A DNA stretch of 13,604 nucleotides from MESE01 sp036675035 (lineage in GTDB: Bacteria; Pseudomonadota; Gammaproteobacteria; Burkholderiales; Burkholderiaceae_D), in contig JAKFFO010000063.1 in assembly GCA_036675035.1 (NCBI GenBank), positions 1-13,604 of the forward strand, given 5' to 3'. The first letter of the stretch is position 1; every line of letters begins with the position of its first letter. The translations under genes and the position numbers were made by a program. Positions 6,787-13,604 of the stretch are shown here, piece by piece. The notes under the pieces are model-generated. The model made no database searches. It was not told where the DNA came from and worked only from the letters and a program-made list of their open reading frames with translations.

Positions 6787-9036
6787 ATGAAATTCCGCTT
6801 TCCCATCGTCATCATCGACGAAGATTTCCGCTCCGAGAACACATCGGGGCTCGGCATCCGTGCGCTTGCCGACGCGATGGAAAAAGAAGGCATGGAAGTG
6901 CTGGGCGTAACCAGCTACGGCGACCTGTCGCAATTTGCGCAGCAGCAATCGCGCGCGTCAGCCTTCATCCTGTCGATCGACGATGAAGAGTTCGGCGCCG
7001 GCTCATTCGAGGAGACCGACCAGGCACTCAAGTCGTTGCGCGCGTTCGTCGAGGAGATCCGCCACAAGAACGCCGACATCCCGATCTACCTGTACGGCGA
7101 AACCCGCACTTCGCGCCATATCCCGAACGATATCCTGCGCGAGCTGCACGGCTTCATCCACATGTTCGAGGACACGCCGGAATTCGTCGCGCGCCATATC
7201 ATTCGCGAAGCAAAGTCTTATTTGGACGGCCTGTCGCCGCCCTTCTTCCGCGCGCTGGTGCATTATGCGCAGGACGGCTCCTACTCATGGCACTGCCCCG
7301 GCCATTCGGGCGGCGTCGCGTTCCTGAAGTCGCCGGTCGGCCAGATGTTCCACCAGTTTTTCGGCGAGAACATGCTGCGCGCCGACGTCTGCAACGCAGT
7401 CGAGGAACTGGGCCAGCTGCTCGATCATACCGGCCCGGTAGCGGCGTCGGAACGCAATGCCGCGCGCATCTTCAATGCCGATCATTGCTATTTCGTTACC
7501 AATGGAACCAGCACCAGCAACAAGATGGTCTGGCATTCGACGGTCGCGCCCGGCGATATCGTGGTGGTCGACCGCAATTGCCACAAGTCGATCCTGCATT
7601 CGATCATCATGACCGGCGCGATCCCGGTATTCCTGATGCCGACCCGCAATCACCTCGGCATCATCGGCCCGATTCCGCTTGAAGAATTCAAGATGGAAAA
7701 CATCCAGAAGAAGATCGACGCCAATCCGTTCGCGCGCGAAGCGAAGAACAAGAAGCCGCGCATCCTGACCATCACGCAATCGACCTACGACGGCGTGGTG
7801 TACAACGTCGAGACGCTGAAGCAAATGCTGGACGGGAAGATCGACACGCTGCATTTCGACGAAGCATGGCTGCCGCATGCGACCTTCCATGATTTTTACA
7901 AGAACATGCATGCGATCGGCAAGGACAGGCCGCGCGCCAAAGAGTCGATGATTTTTTCGACGCAATCGACGCACAAGCTGCTGGCCGGCTTGTCGCAGGC
8001 CTCGCAGATCCTGGTGCGCGAATCCGAGACGGTGAAGCTCGACCAGGACATGTTCAACGAAGCCTACCTGATGCACACCTCGACTTCGCCGCAGTACGCG
8101 ATCATCGCCTCCTGCGATGTGGCCGCGGCGATGATGGAGCCGCCCGGCGGCAAGGCACTGGTGGAAGAAAGCATCCTGGAAGCGCTGAATTTCCGCCGCG
8201 CGATGCGCAAGATCGATGAGGAATGGGGCCAGGACTGGTGGTTCCAGGTGTGGGGTCCGGACAATCTGTCGGATGACGGCATCGGCACGCAGGAAGACTG
8301 GATGATCCGCGCCGAAGACACCTGGCACGGTTTCGGCAAGCTCGCGCCCGGGTTCAACATGCTCGACCCGATCAAGGCGACCATCGTCACGCCGGGGCTG
8401 TCGCTGGATGGAAAATTCGGCGACTCGGGCATTCCCGCGTCGATCGTCACGCGCTACCTGGCCGAACATGGCGTGATCGTCGAAAAAGCCGGCCTGTATT
8501 CATTCTTCATCATGTTCACCATCGGCATCACCAAGGGCCGCTGGAATACCCTGCTGACCGCGCTGCAGCAGTTCAAGGACGACTACGACAAGAACCAGCC
8601 GATCTGGCGCATCCTGCCGGAATTCGCCGCGGCCAACCTGCGCTACGAGCGCATCGGCCTGCGCGACCTGTGCCAGCAGATTCACGACATGTACCGGACC
8701 TACGATGTCGCGCGCCTGACCACCGAAATGTATCTGTCCGACATGCAGCCGGCGATGAAGCCATCCGATGCGTTCGCGAAAATGGCGCACCGCGAGATTG
8801 AACGGGTACCCATCGATCTGCTCGAAGGCCGCGTCACGTCGATCCTGCTGACACCGTACCCTCCCGGTATTCCGCTGCTGATTCCGGGCGAGCGTTTCAA
8901 CAAGACGATTGTCGATTATCTGAAGTTCGCCCGCGATTTCAACGAGAAATTCCCGGGCTTCGAAACCGATGTGCACGGCCTGGTCACGCGCGAAGTAGAT
9001 GGCAAGCGCGGCTACTTCGTAGACTGCGTGAAATAG
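6787..9036 (+). CDS. PLP-dependent Orn/Lys/Arg decarboxylase (biodegradative, AdiA/LdcC family)
   Basis: The 749-residue fold-type I decarboxylase converts a basic amino acid to its amine (agmatine, cadaverine or putrescine) plus CO2, consuming a cytoplasmic proton. The start at 6787 follows AGGAG (6777-6781); an in-frame ATG at 6730 lacks such a site. Residues 1-130 form the receiver-like wing domain. The PLP domain contains YSWHCPGHSGG, FVTNGTSTSN, VVDRNCHKS and LHFDEAW (D358, W361). STHK gives the Schiff-base lysine K397. The C-terminal domain includes PYPPGIPLLIPGE. By eye the motifs and length resemble E. coli AdiA (756 aa) more than LdcC (713 aa), so arginine is a reasonable guess, but substrate cannot be fixed. 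No antiporter gene (adiC, cadB or potE) accompanies it, so a polyamine-synthesis role is as likely as acid resistance. Confidence 0.92.
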   Translation: MKFRFPIVIIDEDFRSENTSGLGIRALADAMEKEGMEVLGVTSYGDLSQFAQQQSRASAFILSIDDEEFGAGSFEETDQALKSLRAFVEEIRHKNADIPIYLYGETRTSRHIPNDILRELHGFIHMFEDTPEFVARHIIREAKSYLDGLSPPFFRALVHYAQDGSYSWHCPGHSGGVAFLKSPVGQMFHQFFGENMLRADVCNAVEELGQLLDHTGPVAASERNAARIFNADHCYFVTNGTSTSNKMVWHSTVAPGDIVVVDRNCHKSILHSIIMTGAIPVFLMPTRNHLGIIGPIPLEEFKMENIQKKIDANPFAREAKNKKPRILTITQSTYDGVVYNVETLKQMLDGKIDTLHFDEAWLPHATFHDFYKNMHAIGKDRPRAKESMIFSTQSTHKLLAGLSQASQILVRESETVKLDQDMFNEAYLMHTSTSPQYAIIASCDVAAAMMEPPGGKALVEESILEALNFRRAMRKIDEEWGQDWWFQVWGPDNLSDDGIGTQEDWMIRAEDTWHGFGKLAPGFNMLDPIKATIVTPGLSLDGKFGDSGIPASIVTRYLAEHGVIVEKAGLYSFFIMFTIGITKGRWNTLLTALQQFKDDYDKNQPIWRILPEFAAANLRYERIGLRDLCQQIHDMYRTYDVARLTTEMYLSDMQPAMKPSDAFAKMAHREIERVPIDLLEGRVTSILLTPYPPGIPLLIPGERFNKTIVDYLKFARDFNEKFPGFETDVHGLVTREVDGKRGYFVDCVK

Positions 9037-9101
9037 ACCGGAATGAAGCAACCGGCGGCCACCGGCATTGCCTGTAACCGCCTTTCCATTGATTCAATTG
9101 A

Positions 9102-9137
9102 ACGGGACCGATGCCTATCTTGTCGGTCCCGTTTTTC
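9102..9137 (+). terminator. Rho-independent terminator of the decarboxylase gene
   Basis: A perfect 10-bp stem, ACGGGACCGA (9102-9111) pairing with TCGGTCCCGT (9123-9132), has an 11-base loop and is followed by TTTTT ending at 9136. It lies 65 bases after the decarboxylase stop and 55 bases before the end of the convergent DUF3237 gene. On the - strand the stem is followed by TCAATTG rather than a U run, so termination of the convergent operon here would be weaker. Confidence 0.92.
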
Positions 9138-9191
9138 ATTTCCGGGCGTTTTTCACCGAGCAACCCGCCGCGTCATCCGAAACGGCGGTCG

Positions 9192-9686
9192 TCAACCGAC
9201 CAGGTAGACATCCAGTACCGCCGCATCCATTTCCCGCCTGCCATTCCCGATTGCCAGCAACGAATTCAGGTAGGCCCAACGGTTCGCTCCGGCCTGGAAG
9301 GTCATCACGGTGCGGAAATAGTATTCGTCCGGCGACACCGCGTCACCCTTTGCGAGTCGCGCCATTACCTCGGCCGGTCCATGGCGGTAGCCGCGGCTAT
9401 TGACCTCTATCAGCGCGCCGTCCGATGCCTGGATCACATAGTGCGCCTCGATATCGAGCGTCCCATCGGCGCGTTGCAACTGCCAGTCCACGCCGCCGGA
9501 CAGCACGGTGCCGCTCAGGCCGGCGCCTTCGACCACGCCGCCGATTATCGGCACAAAACGCCGCTCGCCATACTGCACGGCGCCAAGGCTGACGATGGCG
9601 GACACGCTTGCAGTAATCCGGCAAAGATGGCTTAGCGCCGGGGCCGGCGGAATCGGCTGCAAGCGGCTTGCGGGCGCATCGCTCAT
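9192..9686 (-). CDS. DUF3237 (UPF0311-type) protein
   Basis: The 164-residue protein belongs to the DUF3237 family by two visible signatures. The first is RFVPIIGGVVEGAGLSGTVLSGGVDWQ (residues 43-69), here broken by no gap. The second is EYYFRTVMTFQAG followed by WAYLNSLLAIGNG (121-149). The family is predicted to form a small beta-barrel and has no settled biochemical function. The start at 9686 is supported because ATG overlaps the TGA of the upstream gene in ATGA, implying translational coupling; an ATG 15 bases upstream is less likely. There is no signal peptide, so it is probably cytoplasmic. Coupling to a periplasmic binding protein suggests it acts on the imported or sensed compound, but that is inference. 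Confidence 0.88.
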   Translation of the reverse strand: MSDAPASRLQPIPPAPALSHLCRITASVSAIVSLGAVQYGERRFVPIIGGVVEGAGLSGTVLSGGVDWQLQRADGTLDIEAHYVIQASDGALIEVNSRGYRHGPAEVMARLAKGDAVSPDEYYFRTVMTFQAGANRWAYLNSLLAIGNGRREMDAAVLDVYLVG

Positions 9687-10849
9687 TTCACCAGTTTCCA
9701 TTTGCCGTTCTCGATGCGCACCAGTACCTGCGAGCGCTCGTCGACGCCGTTGTGGTCTTTTTCATTGAAGCTGTAGATCGCTTCGGCGGCATGCAGGTTC
9801 TTCGTCTGTTCGAGCTCGTCCCGGAGCGCCTGGCGAAAGGCCGGCGTGCCGGGTTGTGCAGTCTTGAGCGCTTTTCCCGCCGCCTCGCGCAGCAACAGAT
9901 ACGCGTCCCATGCCGACGCGGCGAACAGCGACCTGGAGCCGGGACCGTACTTCCCTTCAAACAGCTTGATGAATTCCATCGCGGGCTTGCGAATCGGATC
10001 TTCTTCGGGAAGCTGTTCCGCCACCAGCACCGGCGCCACCGTCACGTAAGTGCCTTCGACATCCTTGCCGCCGACCCGCAGAAAATCATTGTTTGCGACT
10101 CCCTGCGTTTGATATACCACGCCCCGGTACCCGCGCCGATTCAGTTCGATTTGCGGCAATGCACCGGCAGTGCCGGCGCTGATGATGTAGACGGCGTCCG
10201 GCCGAGCGGCAGCGATTTTCGTGATCTGACCGGTCACGGTCTGGTCGGTCGGGTTATACCGTTCGATATTGAGCACCTTGACGCCATATTTGCCGGCGCT
10301 GCGCTCAAGTTCCTTGATGAAACCCTCGCCGTAGGCGGTCGCGATGGCGATCACGCCGACCGTGCGCTTTTTCGTGGTTTGCATATGGGACAGGAACCTG
10401 CCGACCGCGTATCTCTCCGGCGGTGAAAGCTTGAACGCCCATGTCCTCGACCCGGTTACCGGTTCCACAATCGCGCTGCCGCCGGCCAGCGTGATCATCG
10501 GCGTGCTGTTCTGAGCGGCAATCTCCAGGATCGCCAGCGATGGCGGTGTCAGGCTCGATCCCACAATGATATCGACCTTGTCTTCGGAAATCAGCTTGCT
10601 GGCGCTTCTTGCCGCATTGCTCGCGTCGGTGCTGTCGTTCATGACCACGACATTCAGTTTTTGCCCGGCGATCTCGGTGGGCCACAGCTTTACTGCATCG
10701 TTTTCCGGCAGTCCCAGTGAAGCGCCGGACCCGGTCAGCGACAGGATGACACCGACATTGATATCTGCCAGCGCCGAACCGGAAGAAATCACCAGAGCGG
10801 CGAATAGCGTGAGCATCGACGCCGTTTTCTTGCTGACCAATGATTTCAT
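9683..10849 (-). CDS. ABC-transporter periplasmic substrate-binding protein, LivK/branched-chain amino acid type
   Basis: The 388-residue protein is a type I periplasmic binding protein (Peripla_BP_6-like). A signal peptide is clear: basic MKSLVSKK, hydrophobic core, and cleavage after SALA at about residue 28. No lipobox cysteine is present, so the mature protein should be soluble. The first lobe starts with INVGVILSLTGSGASLG (30-46), a hallmark of the family, and continues with the IIVGSSLTPPSLAI segment. The second lobe includes RTVGVIAIATAYGEGF. Start 10849 is chosen because GGAG lies 6 bases upstream; ATG 10855 would have no spacing. These proteins bind amino acids, aromatic acids, amides or similar. 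No permease or ATPase genes flank it, so it must share a remote transporter or act as a sensor. It overlaps the DUF3237 gene and is divergent from a LuxR-type regulator. Confidence 0.92.
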   Translation of the reverse strand: MKSLVSKKTASMLTLFAALVISSGSALADINVGVILSLTGSGASLGLPENDAVKLWPTEIAGQKLNVVVMNDSTDASNAARSASKLISEDKVDIIVGSSLTPPSLAILEIAAQNSTPMITLAGGSAIVEPVTGSRTWAFKLSPPERYAVGRFLSHMQTTKKRTVGVIAIATAYGEGFIKELERSAGKYGVKVLNIERYNPTDQTVTGQITKIAAARPDAVYIISAGTAGALPQIELNRRGYRGVVYQTQGVANNDFLRVGGKDVEGTYVTVAPVLVAEQLPEEDPIRKPAMEFIKLFEGKYGPGSRSLFAASAWDAYLLLREAAGKALKTAQPGTPAFRQALRDELEQTKNLHAAEAIYSFNEKDHNGVDERSQVLVRIENGKWKLVK

Positions 10850-11003
10850 TGCCATCTCCAGATAGGTTGAAAAAGTTGTGCTACCGTTACATTCCTGACA
10901 ACGCGCGTGGCCGGCAGGATCGTCATATTGCGTAGAGTAAGCAGTTGGATCACCCGATGCTGTCCTCCCGAAAGACGACAACGACGAAAGAATTGAGCCG
11001 AGC
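10850..11003. promoter_or_regulatory. Shared divergent control region of the binding-protein operon and luxR-type gene
   Basis: These 154 bases must carry both promoters and probably the operator of the regulator. The only symmetric element I see is GTTGT (10875-10879) with ACAAC (10898-10902), 18 bases apart. That is weak and could be chance. No convincing sigma-70 hexamer pair stands out on either strand. Confidence 0.5.
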
Positions 11004-11837
11004 ATGAATATCTGGACGCTTCCCGAATCGAGTCAGACCTCGGATATCGCGCACGCGACGCTGATATCGATGATTCCGTATGTCGGATCACCGGCGTTTA
11101 CAACCAATGCGCTGGCAGAGGTGAATAACGCATTTCACGCAGGATCGTGGAGCGTCTACCGCATTTTCGGCGAGGCGCCGCCGATATGCTATCTGTCCAA
11201 CAGCTTTCGGCGCCGCGACACGACCGGCGCATGCTTTAGCGCCTACCGGGGCGGCCTGTACCACCGCGACCGCAGCTTCGAGACCCTGCGCGGGAGCCGC
11301 TCGTTGCCGCATTTGAAGGTCATCCATCTCGCCGCCGGCGAAGTGCCGAACCCCGAGCAACGCCTTGCAATCTACGAACGATACCAGTTGCGCGAACGAT
11401 TATCCGTTGCAAAATCCTGCACGGACGGTTCCATTCTTTCGGTGAATCTCTACCGTCATTCGGATCAGGACGGTTTCCGTGACCGGGACCTGGAAATATT
11501 CAGAAACCTGGCGCCCGGCCTGTTCGCGCTGGTCGACCGGCAGATCCAGTTGTGCCGCCCGATACCTGCGGCGCGTGGGGCAAGCGGCGAAGCGCGGCAT
11601 GAAGCGCACCGACGCGCACTGCAAAGGCTTGCGCCGAAGATGCCGGAACGAGAACTTGAGGTTTGCACGCGCCTGCTCCGCGGAATGAGCCATGACGGAA
11701 TCGCGTGCGATCTCGGGATCGGTGCAACGACAGTCAAAACCTACCGGAACCGGGCATTCGCGCGGCTCGATATCCATCACAACAATGAATTGTTCGCGCT
11801 GGTACTGCGTTCCGTTTCCGATCGCGACGCAGGCTGA
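11004..11837 (+). CDS. LuxR-family transcriptional regulator
   Basis: The 277-residue protein has a C-terminal LuxR/GerE helix-turn-helix at about 213-268. It shows PERELEVCTRLLRG, the recognition region IACDLGIGATTVKTYRNRAFARL, and the closing NNELFALVL. The N-terminal 180 residues do not show a receiver Asp pocket, and I see no obvious AHL-binding signature. It is therefore probably neither a response regulator nor a classical quorum sensor. The segment around 75-185 could be a small-molecule or GAF/PAS-like sensor. No strong Shine-Dalgarno sequence precedes the ATG. Divergence from the binding protein/DUF3237 operon makes it the likely local regulator of those genes, perhaps responding to the same ligand. 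Function assignment is to family level only. Confidence 0.87.
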   Translation: MNIWTLPESSQTSDIAHATLISMIPYVGSPAFTTNALAEVNNAFHAGSWSVYRIFGEAPPICYLSNSFRRRDTTGACFSAYRGGLYHRDRSFETLRGSRSLPHLKVIHLAAGEVPNPEQRLAIYERYQLRERLSVAKSCTDGSILSVNLYRHSDQDGFRDRDLEIFRNLAPGLFALVDRQIQLCRPIPAARGASGEARHEAHRRALQRLAPKMPERELEVCTRLLRGMSHDGIACDLGIGATTVKTYRNRAFARLDIHHNNELFALVLRSVSDRDAG

Positions 11838-12281
11838 CCATTGCATTGCGGTTTCGAATGCCGCAATTGCCGCTGGCACCCTAATTGTATTTTTGTCCAT
11901 ATCCTTACCGGCTGACACGAGTTTCAATCCGGAGTGATTCCGGACGATTGATTGCCGGCTGCCCCGCTTATCCCTTCACTTCCATCCGACCGCCGAATCG
12001 ACTCCATCGCACCGCAGGTAGAAAGCCGATGATGTTGTCCGAAATTATGCACAATGCGGTTCCGGAAGTTGCTTTTTGTTACTAAATCCGCGTACGATAC
12101 ACCTCAGCTCCGGGTCCCTGCATGTCACGCCACGAACGCGCATCGAAACAGTTCTCGAGTTCGTCGCGAAAGCACGTTGAATCCAAAAAATACGAATCTC
12201 ATTCGCTCTTGGCGGCCGCGCAGAAACCGTACCAGCAGATCGCAGAATAATTCGACCAACCTGATCAACAAGAAAGCCAAC
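11838..12281. other. Intergenic spacer between the luxR-type gene and the chemoreceptor gene
   Basis: No gene is supported in these 444 bases. It contains a hairpin at 11845-11867 (separate entry) and a second small one: TCCGGA repeated at 11928-11933 and 11939-11944, 5 bases apart and self-complementary, with no T run. AAAGCCGATGATG near 12025 resembles the GCCGATAA -10 of flagellar sigma-28 promoters, which would suit a chemoreceptor gene. However, no matching -35 element lies at the right distance and it is about 250 bases from the start codon. Confidence 0.5.
11845..11867 (+). terminator. Hairpin just after the luxR-type gene, possible terminator
   Basis: A 7-bp perfect stem, ATTGCGG (11845-11851) pairing with CCGCAAT (11861-11867), has a 9-base loop and begins 8 bases after the stop codon. 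Only a distant T-rich stretch follows (TATTTTT around 11888-11894), about 20 bases on. The position is right for a terminator but the form is imperfect. Confidence 0.35.
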
Positions 12282-13604
12282 ATGAAGTTCGAAAATATGA
12301 AAATCCGCAGCCGGCTCGTGATCAGCTTCGGCGCAGTCATGCTTTTGTTCGGCGCGATGATTTTTCTGGCGATCGTGCGTATGGGGTCGCTCAATGCGAC
12401 CACCGAGCAGATTATTCAAAACGACTCGCAGCGCAGCCGCCTGGCTACCATCGCATTGGACAACGCGCACACCAGCATGGCACACGCGCTCCGCTTGACC
12501 ACGTTCCTGGATATCGACCAGGCAAGCCGCACCAGGGCGGATGCTTCCGCCAGAGCGAAGGCGTTCAATGAAGCCATTGCCGCTCTGACCTCGCAAGCCG
12601 GATCACCGGAAGAAAAAACAGTCCTGGAAAAACTGAAGCAATCGGCTGCCGGATACATGACTTCCTATGATGCGACGCTGGCGCTGATCGACGAAGGCCG
12701 GCTCGAAGGTGCAAGCCGATCCGCGTACGGCGTAACCTATCCTGCGCTCTACCAGTTTATCGACAACCTGCACGAACTGGATCGCTTGCAGCAAAAGAGA
12801 ATGGAAGCATCAGCCGAGGCCAGCCGCGCAACTTTCGTGTCGACCCGCAATGGCGTACTGGGAATGGGCGCCGTCGCGTTCATTCTGTTTGTCGTGTCGG
12901 CCGGTCTGCTCACGCTTCAACTGACCAACCAGCTTGGCGGCGAACCGAGCTTTGCGGTCAAGGTCGCGAACACGGTCGCGCGGGGCGATCTGCGCGTCGT
13001 GATCCATACGATGACCGACGATCGATCAAGCGTGCTCTATGCGATCAAGAGCATGCGCGACAGCCTGGACGCCATCGTCGGAAAAGTCCGGCTGGGAACC
13101 GACACGATTGCGGCGGCGTCGGTGCGGCTCGCGGCCGGCAATCTTGAACTGTCTTCGCGCACCGAGCAGCAAGCCAGCGCGCTCGAAGAAACCGCGTCGT
13201 CGATGGAAGAACTGACCAGCACGGTGAAGCTCAATGCGGACAACGCGCGCCAGGCAAACGCGCTTGCAGCATCCGCGTCCGACGTCGCGCGACGCGGCGG
13301 CGCCGCCGTCGCCCAGGTGGTCGGCACGATGGCCGCAATCGACGCGTCCTCGAAAAAGATCGTCGACATCATCGGCGTCATCGACGGCATTGCATTCCAG
13401 ACCAATATCCTCGCGCTCAATGCAGCGGTGGAAGCCGCCCGTGCCGGCGAGCAGGGTCGCGGCTTTGCCGTGGTGGCGACGGAAGTGCGCAGCCTGGCGC
13501 AGCGCAGCGCCGCCGCCGCCAGGGAAATCAAGGCCCTGATCGACGATTCCGTCGCCACGGTGGAAGCTGGCGGCAGGCTGGCGGGCGAAGCGGGCGCGAC
13601 GATG
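12282..13604 (+). CDS. Methyl-accepting chemotaxis protein, C-terminus cut by the window edge
   Basis: The frame is open for 441 codons to the last base. TM1 spans about residues 12-33. A periplasmic ligand domain of about 155 residues (34-187) looks like a helical 4HB_MCP bundle. TM2 is about 190-213, then a HAMP region with the LGGEP motif (218-222) and ARGDL. The methylation helix QASALEETASSMEELTSTVK (297-316) closely matches the Tsr/Tar type. The highly conserved signalling tip runs from about F372 to K417 and includes AAVEAARAGEQGRGFAVVA. It would send signals to CheA/CheW. An ATG at 12297 is an alternative start; neither has a strong Shine-Dalgarno sequence. The ligand is unknown. Missing are the second methylation helix and any C-terminal CheR-docking pentapeptide. 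Confidence 0.94.
   Translation, partial: MKFENMKIRSRLVISFGAVMLLFGAMIFLAIVRMGSLNATTEQIIQNDSQRSRLATIALDNAHTSMAHALRLTTFLDIDQASRTRADASARAKAFNEAIAALTSQAGSPEEKTVLEKLKQSAAGYMTSYDATLALIDEGRLEGASRSAYGVTYPALYQFIDNLHELDRLQQKRMEASAEASRATFVSTRNGVLGMGAVAFILFVVSAGLLTLQLTNQLGGEPSFAVKVANTVARGDLRVVIHTMTDDRSSVLYAIKSMRDSLDAIVGKVRLGTDTIAAASVRLAAGNLELSSRTEQQASALEETASSMEELTSTVKLNADNARQANALAASASDVARRGGAAVAQVVGTMAAIDASSKKIVDIIGVIDGIAFQTNILALNAAVEAARAGEQGRGFAVVATEVRSLAQRSAAAAREIKALIDDSVATVEAGGRLAGEAGATM

Noticed and set aside
7285..8469. A 394-codon open frame on the - strand opposite the decarboxylase
   Set aside because: It is a GC-rich antisense shadow of a gene whose motifs are all intact. It has no recognisable domains.
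12023..12035. Sigma-28 flagellar promoter (GCCGATGA)
   Set aside because: The -10 has one mismatch, but no TAAA-type -35 lies 11-15 bases upstream and it is far from the chemoreceptor start.
1..13604. CRISPR arrays, tRNA or rRNA genes, insertion sequences
   Set aside because: I saw no regularly spaced repeats, cloverleaf-like sequences, rRNA signatures, transposase motifs or flanking terminal inverted repeats anywhere in the window.

Overview
The window looks like the chromosome of a GC-rich denitrifying or NO-detoxifying betaproteobacterium. The protein styles (NorCBQD, the Tsr-like chemoreceptor with an LGGEP-type HAMP, the LivK-like binding protein) suggest Burkholderiales, possibly Oxalobacteraceae such as Herbaspirillum relatives. 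This placement is an inference from protein resemblance only; no rRNA or tRNA is present.

Region 1 (1-5804) is a nitric oxide reductase operon on the + strand. It opens with 423 bases of non-coding DNA that contain a good sigma-54-like -24/-12 element at 370-385. Then come a 41-residue single-span membrane protein, norC, norB, norQ and norD. NorB keeps every expected haem, FeB and glutamate position. NorQ (MoxR-type AAA+ ATPase) and NorD (VWA/MIDAS protein) are the usual activation pair that matures cNOR. Two things are unusual. NorC is about twice its normal length because a second c-type cytochrome domain is fused to its C-terminus. A tiny membrane protein also precedes norC in the position of a possible extra subunit.

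Region 2 (5805-9137) holds a spacer with two adjacent hairpins, the dihydrofolate reductase gene folA, and a large PLP-dependent Orn/Lys/Arg decarboxylase. The decarboxylase ends at a textbook rho-independent terminator (9102-9137).

Region 3 (9192-11837) is a divergent regulatory pair. On the - strand a periplasmic branched-chain-amino-acid-type binding protein and a DUF3237 protein overlap by 4 bases (ATGA). On the + strand a LuxR-type regulator is transcribed away from them across a 154-bp shared control region. No permease or ATPase genes accompany the binding protein here.

Region 4 (11838-13604) is a 444-bp non-coding spacer followed by a methyl-accepting chemotaxis protein that runs off the right edge. 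Its reading frame is open to the last base.

The best candidate for something under-described is the variant cNOR: small membrane protein, di-haem NorC and NorB, with a putative sigma-54 promoter. The next is the binding-protein/DUF3237/LuxR module.
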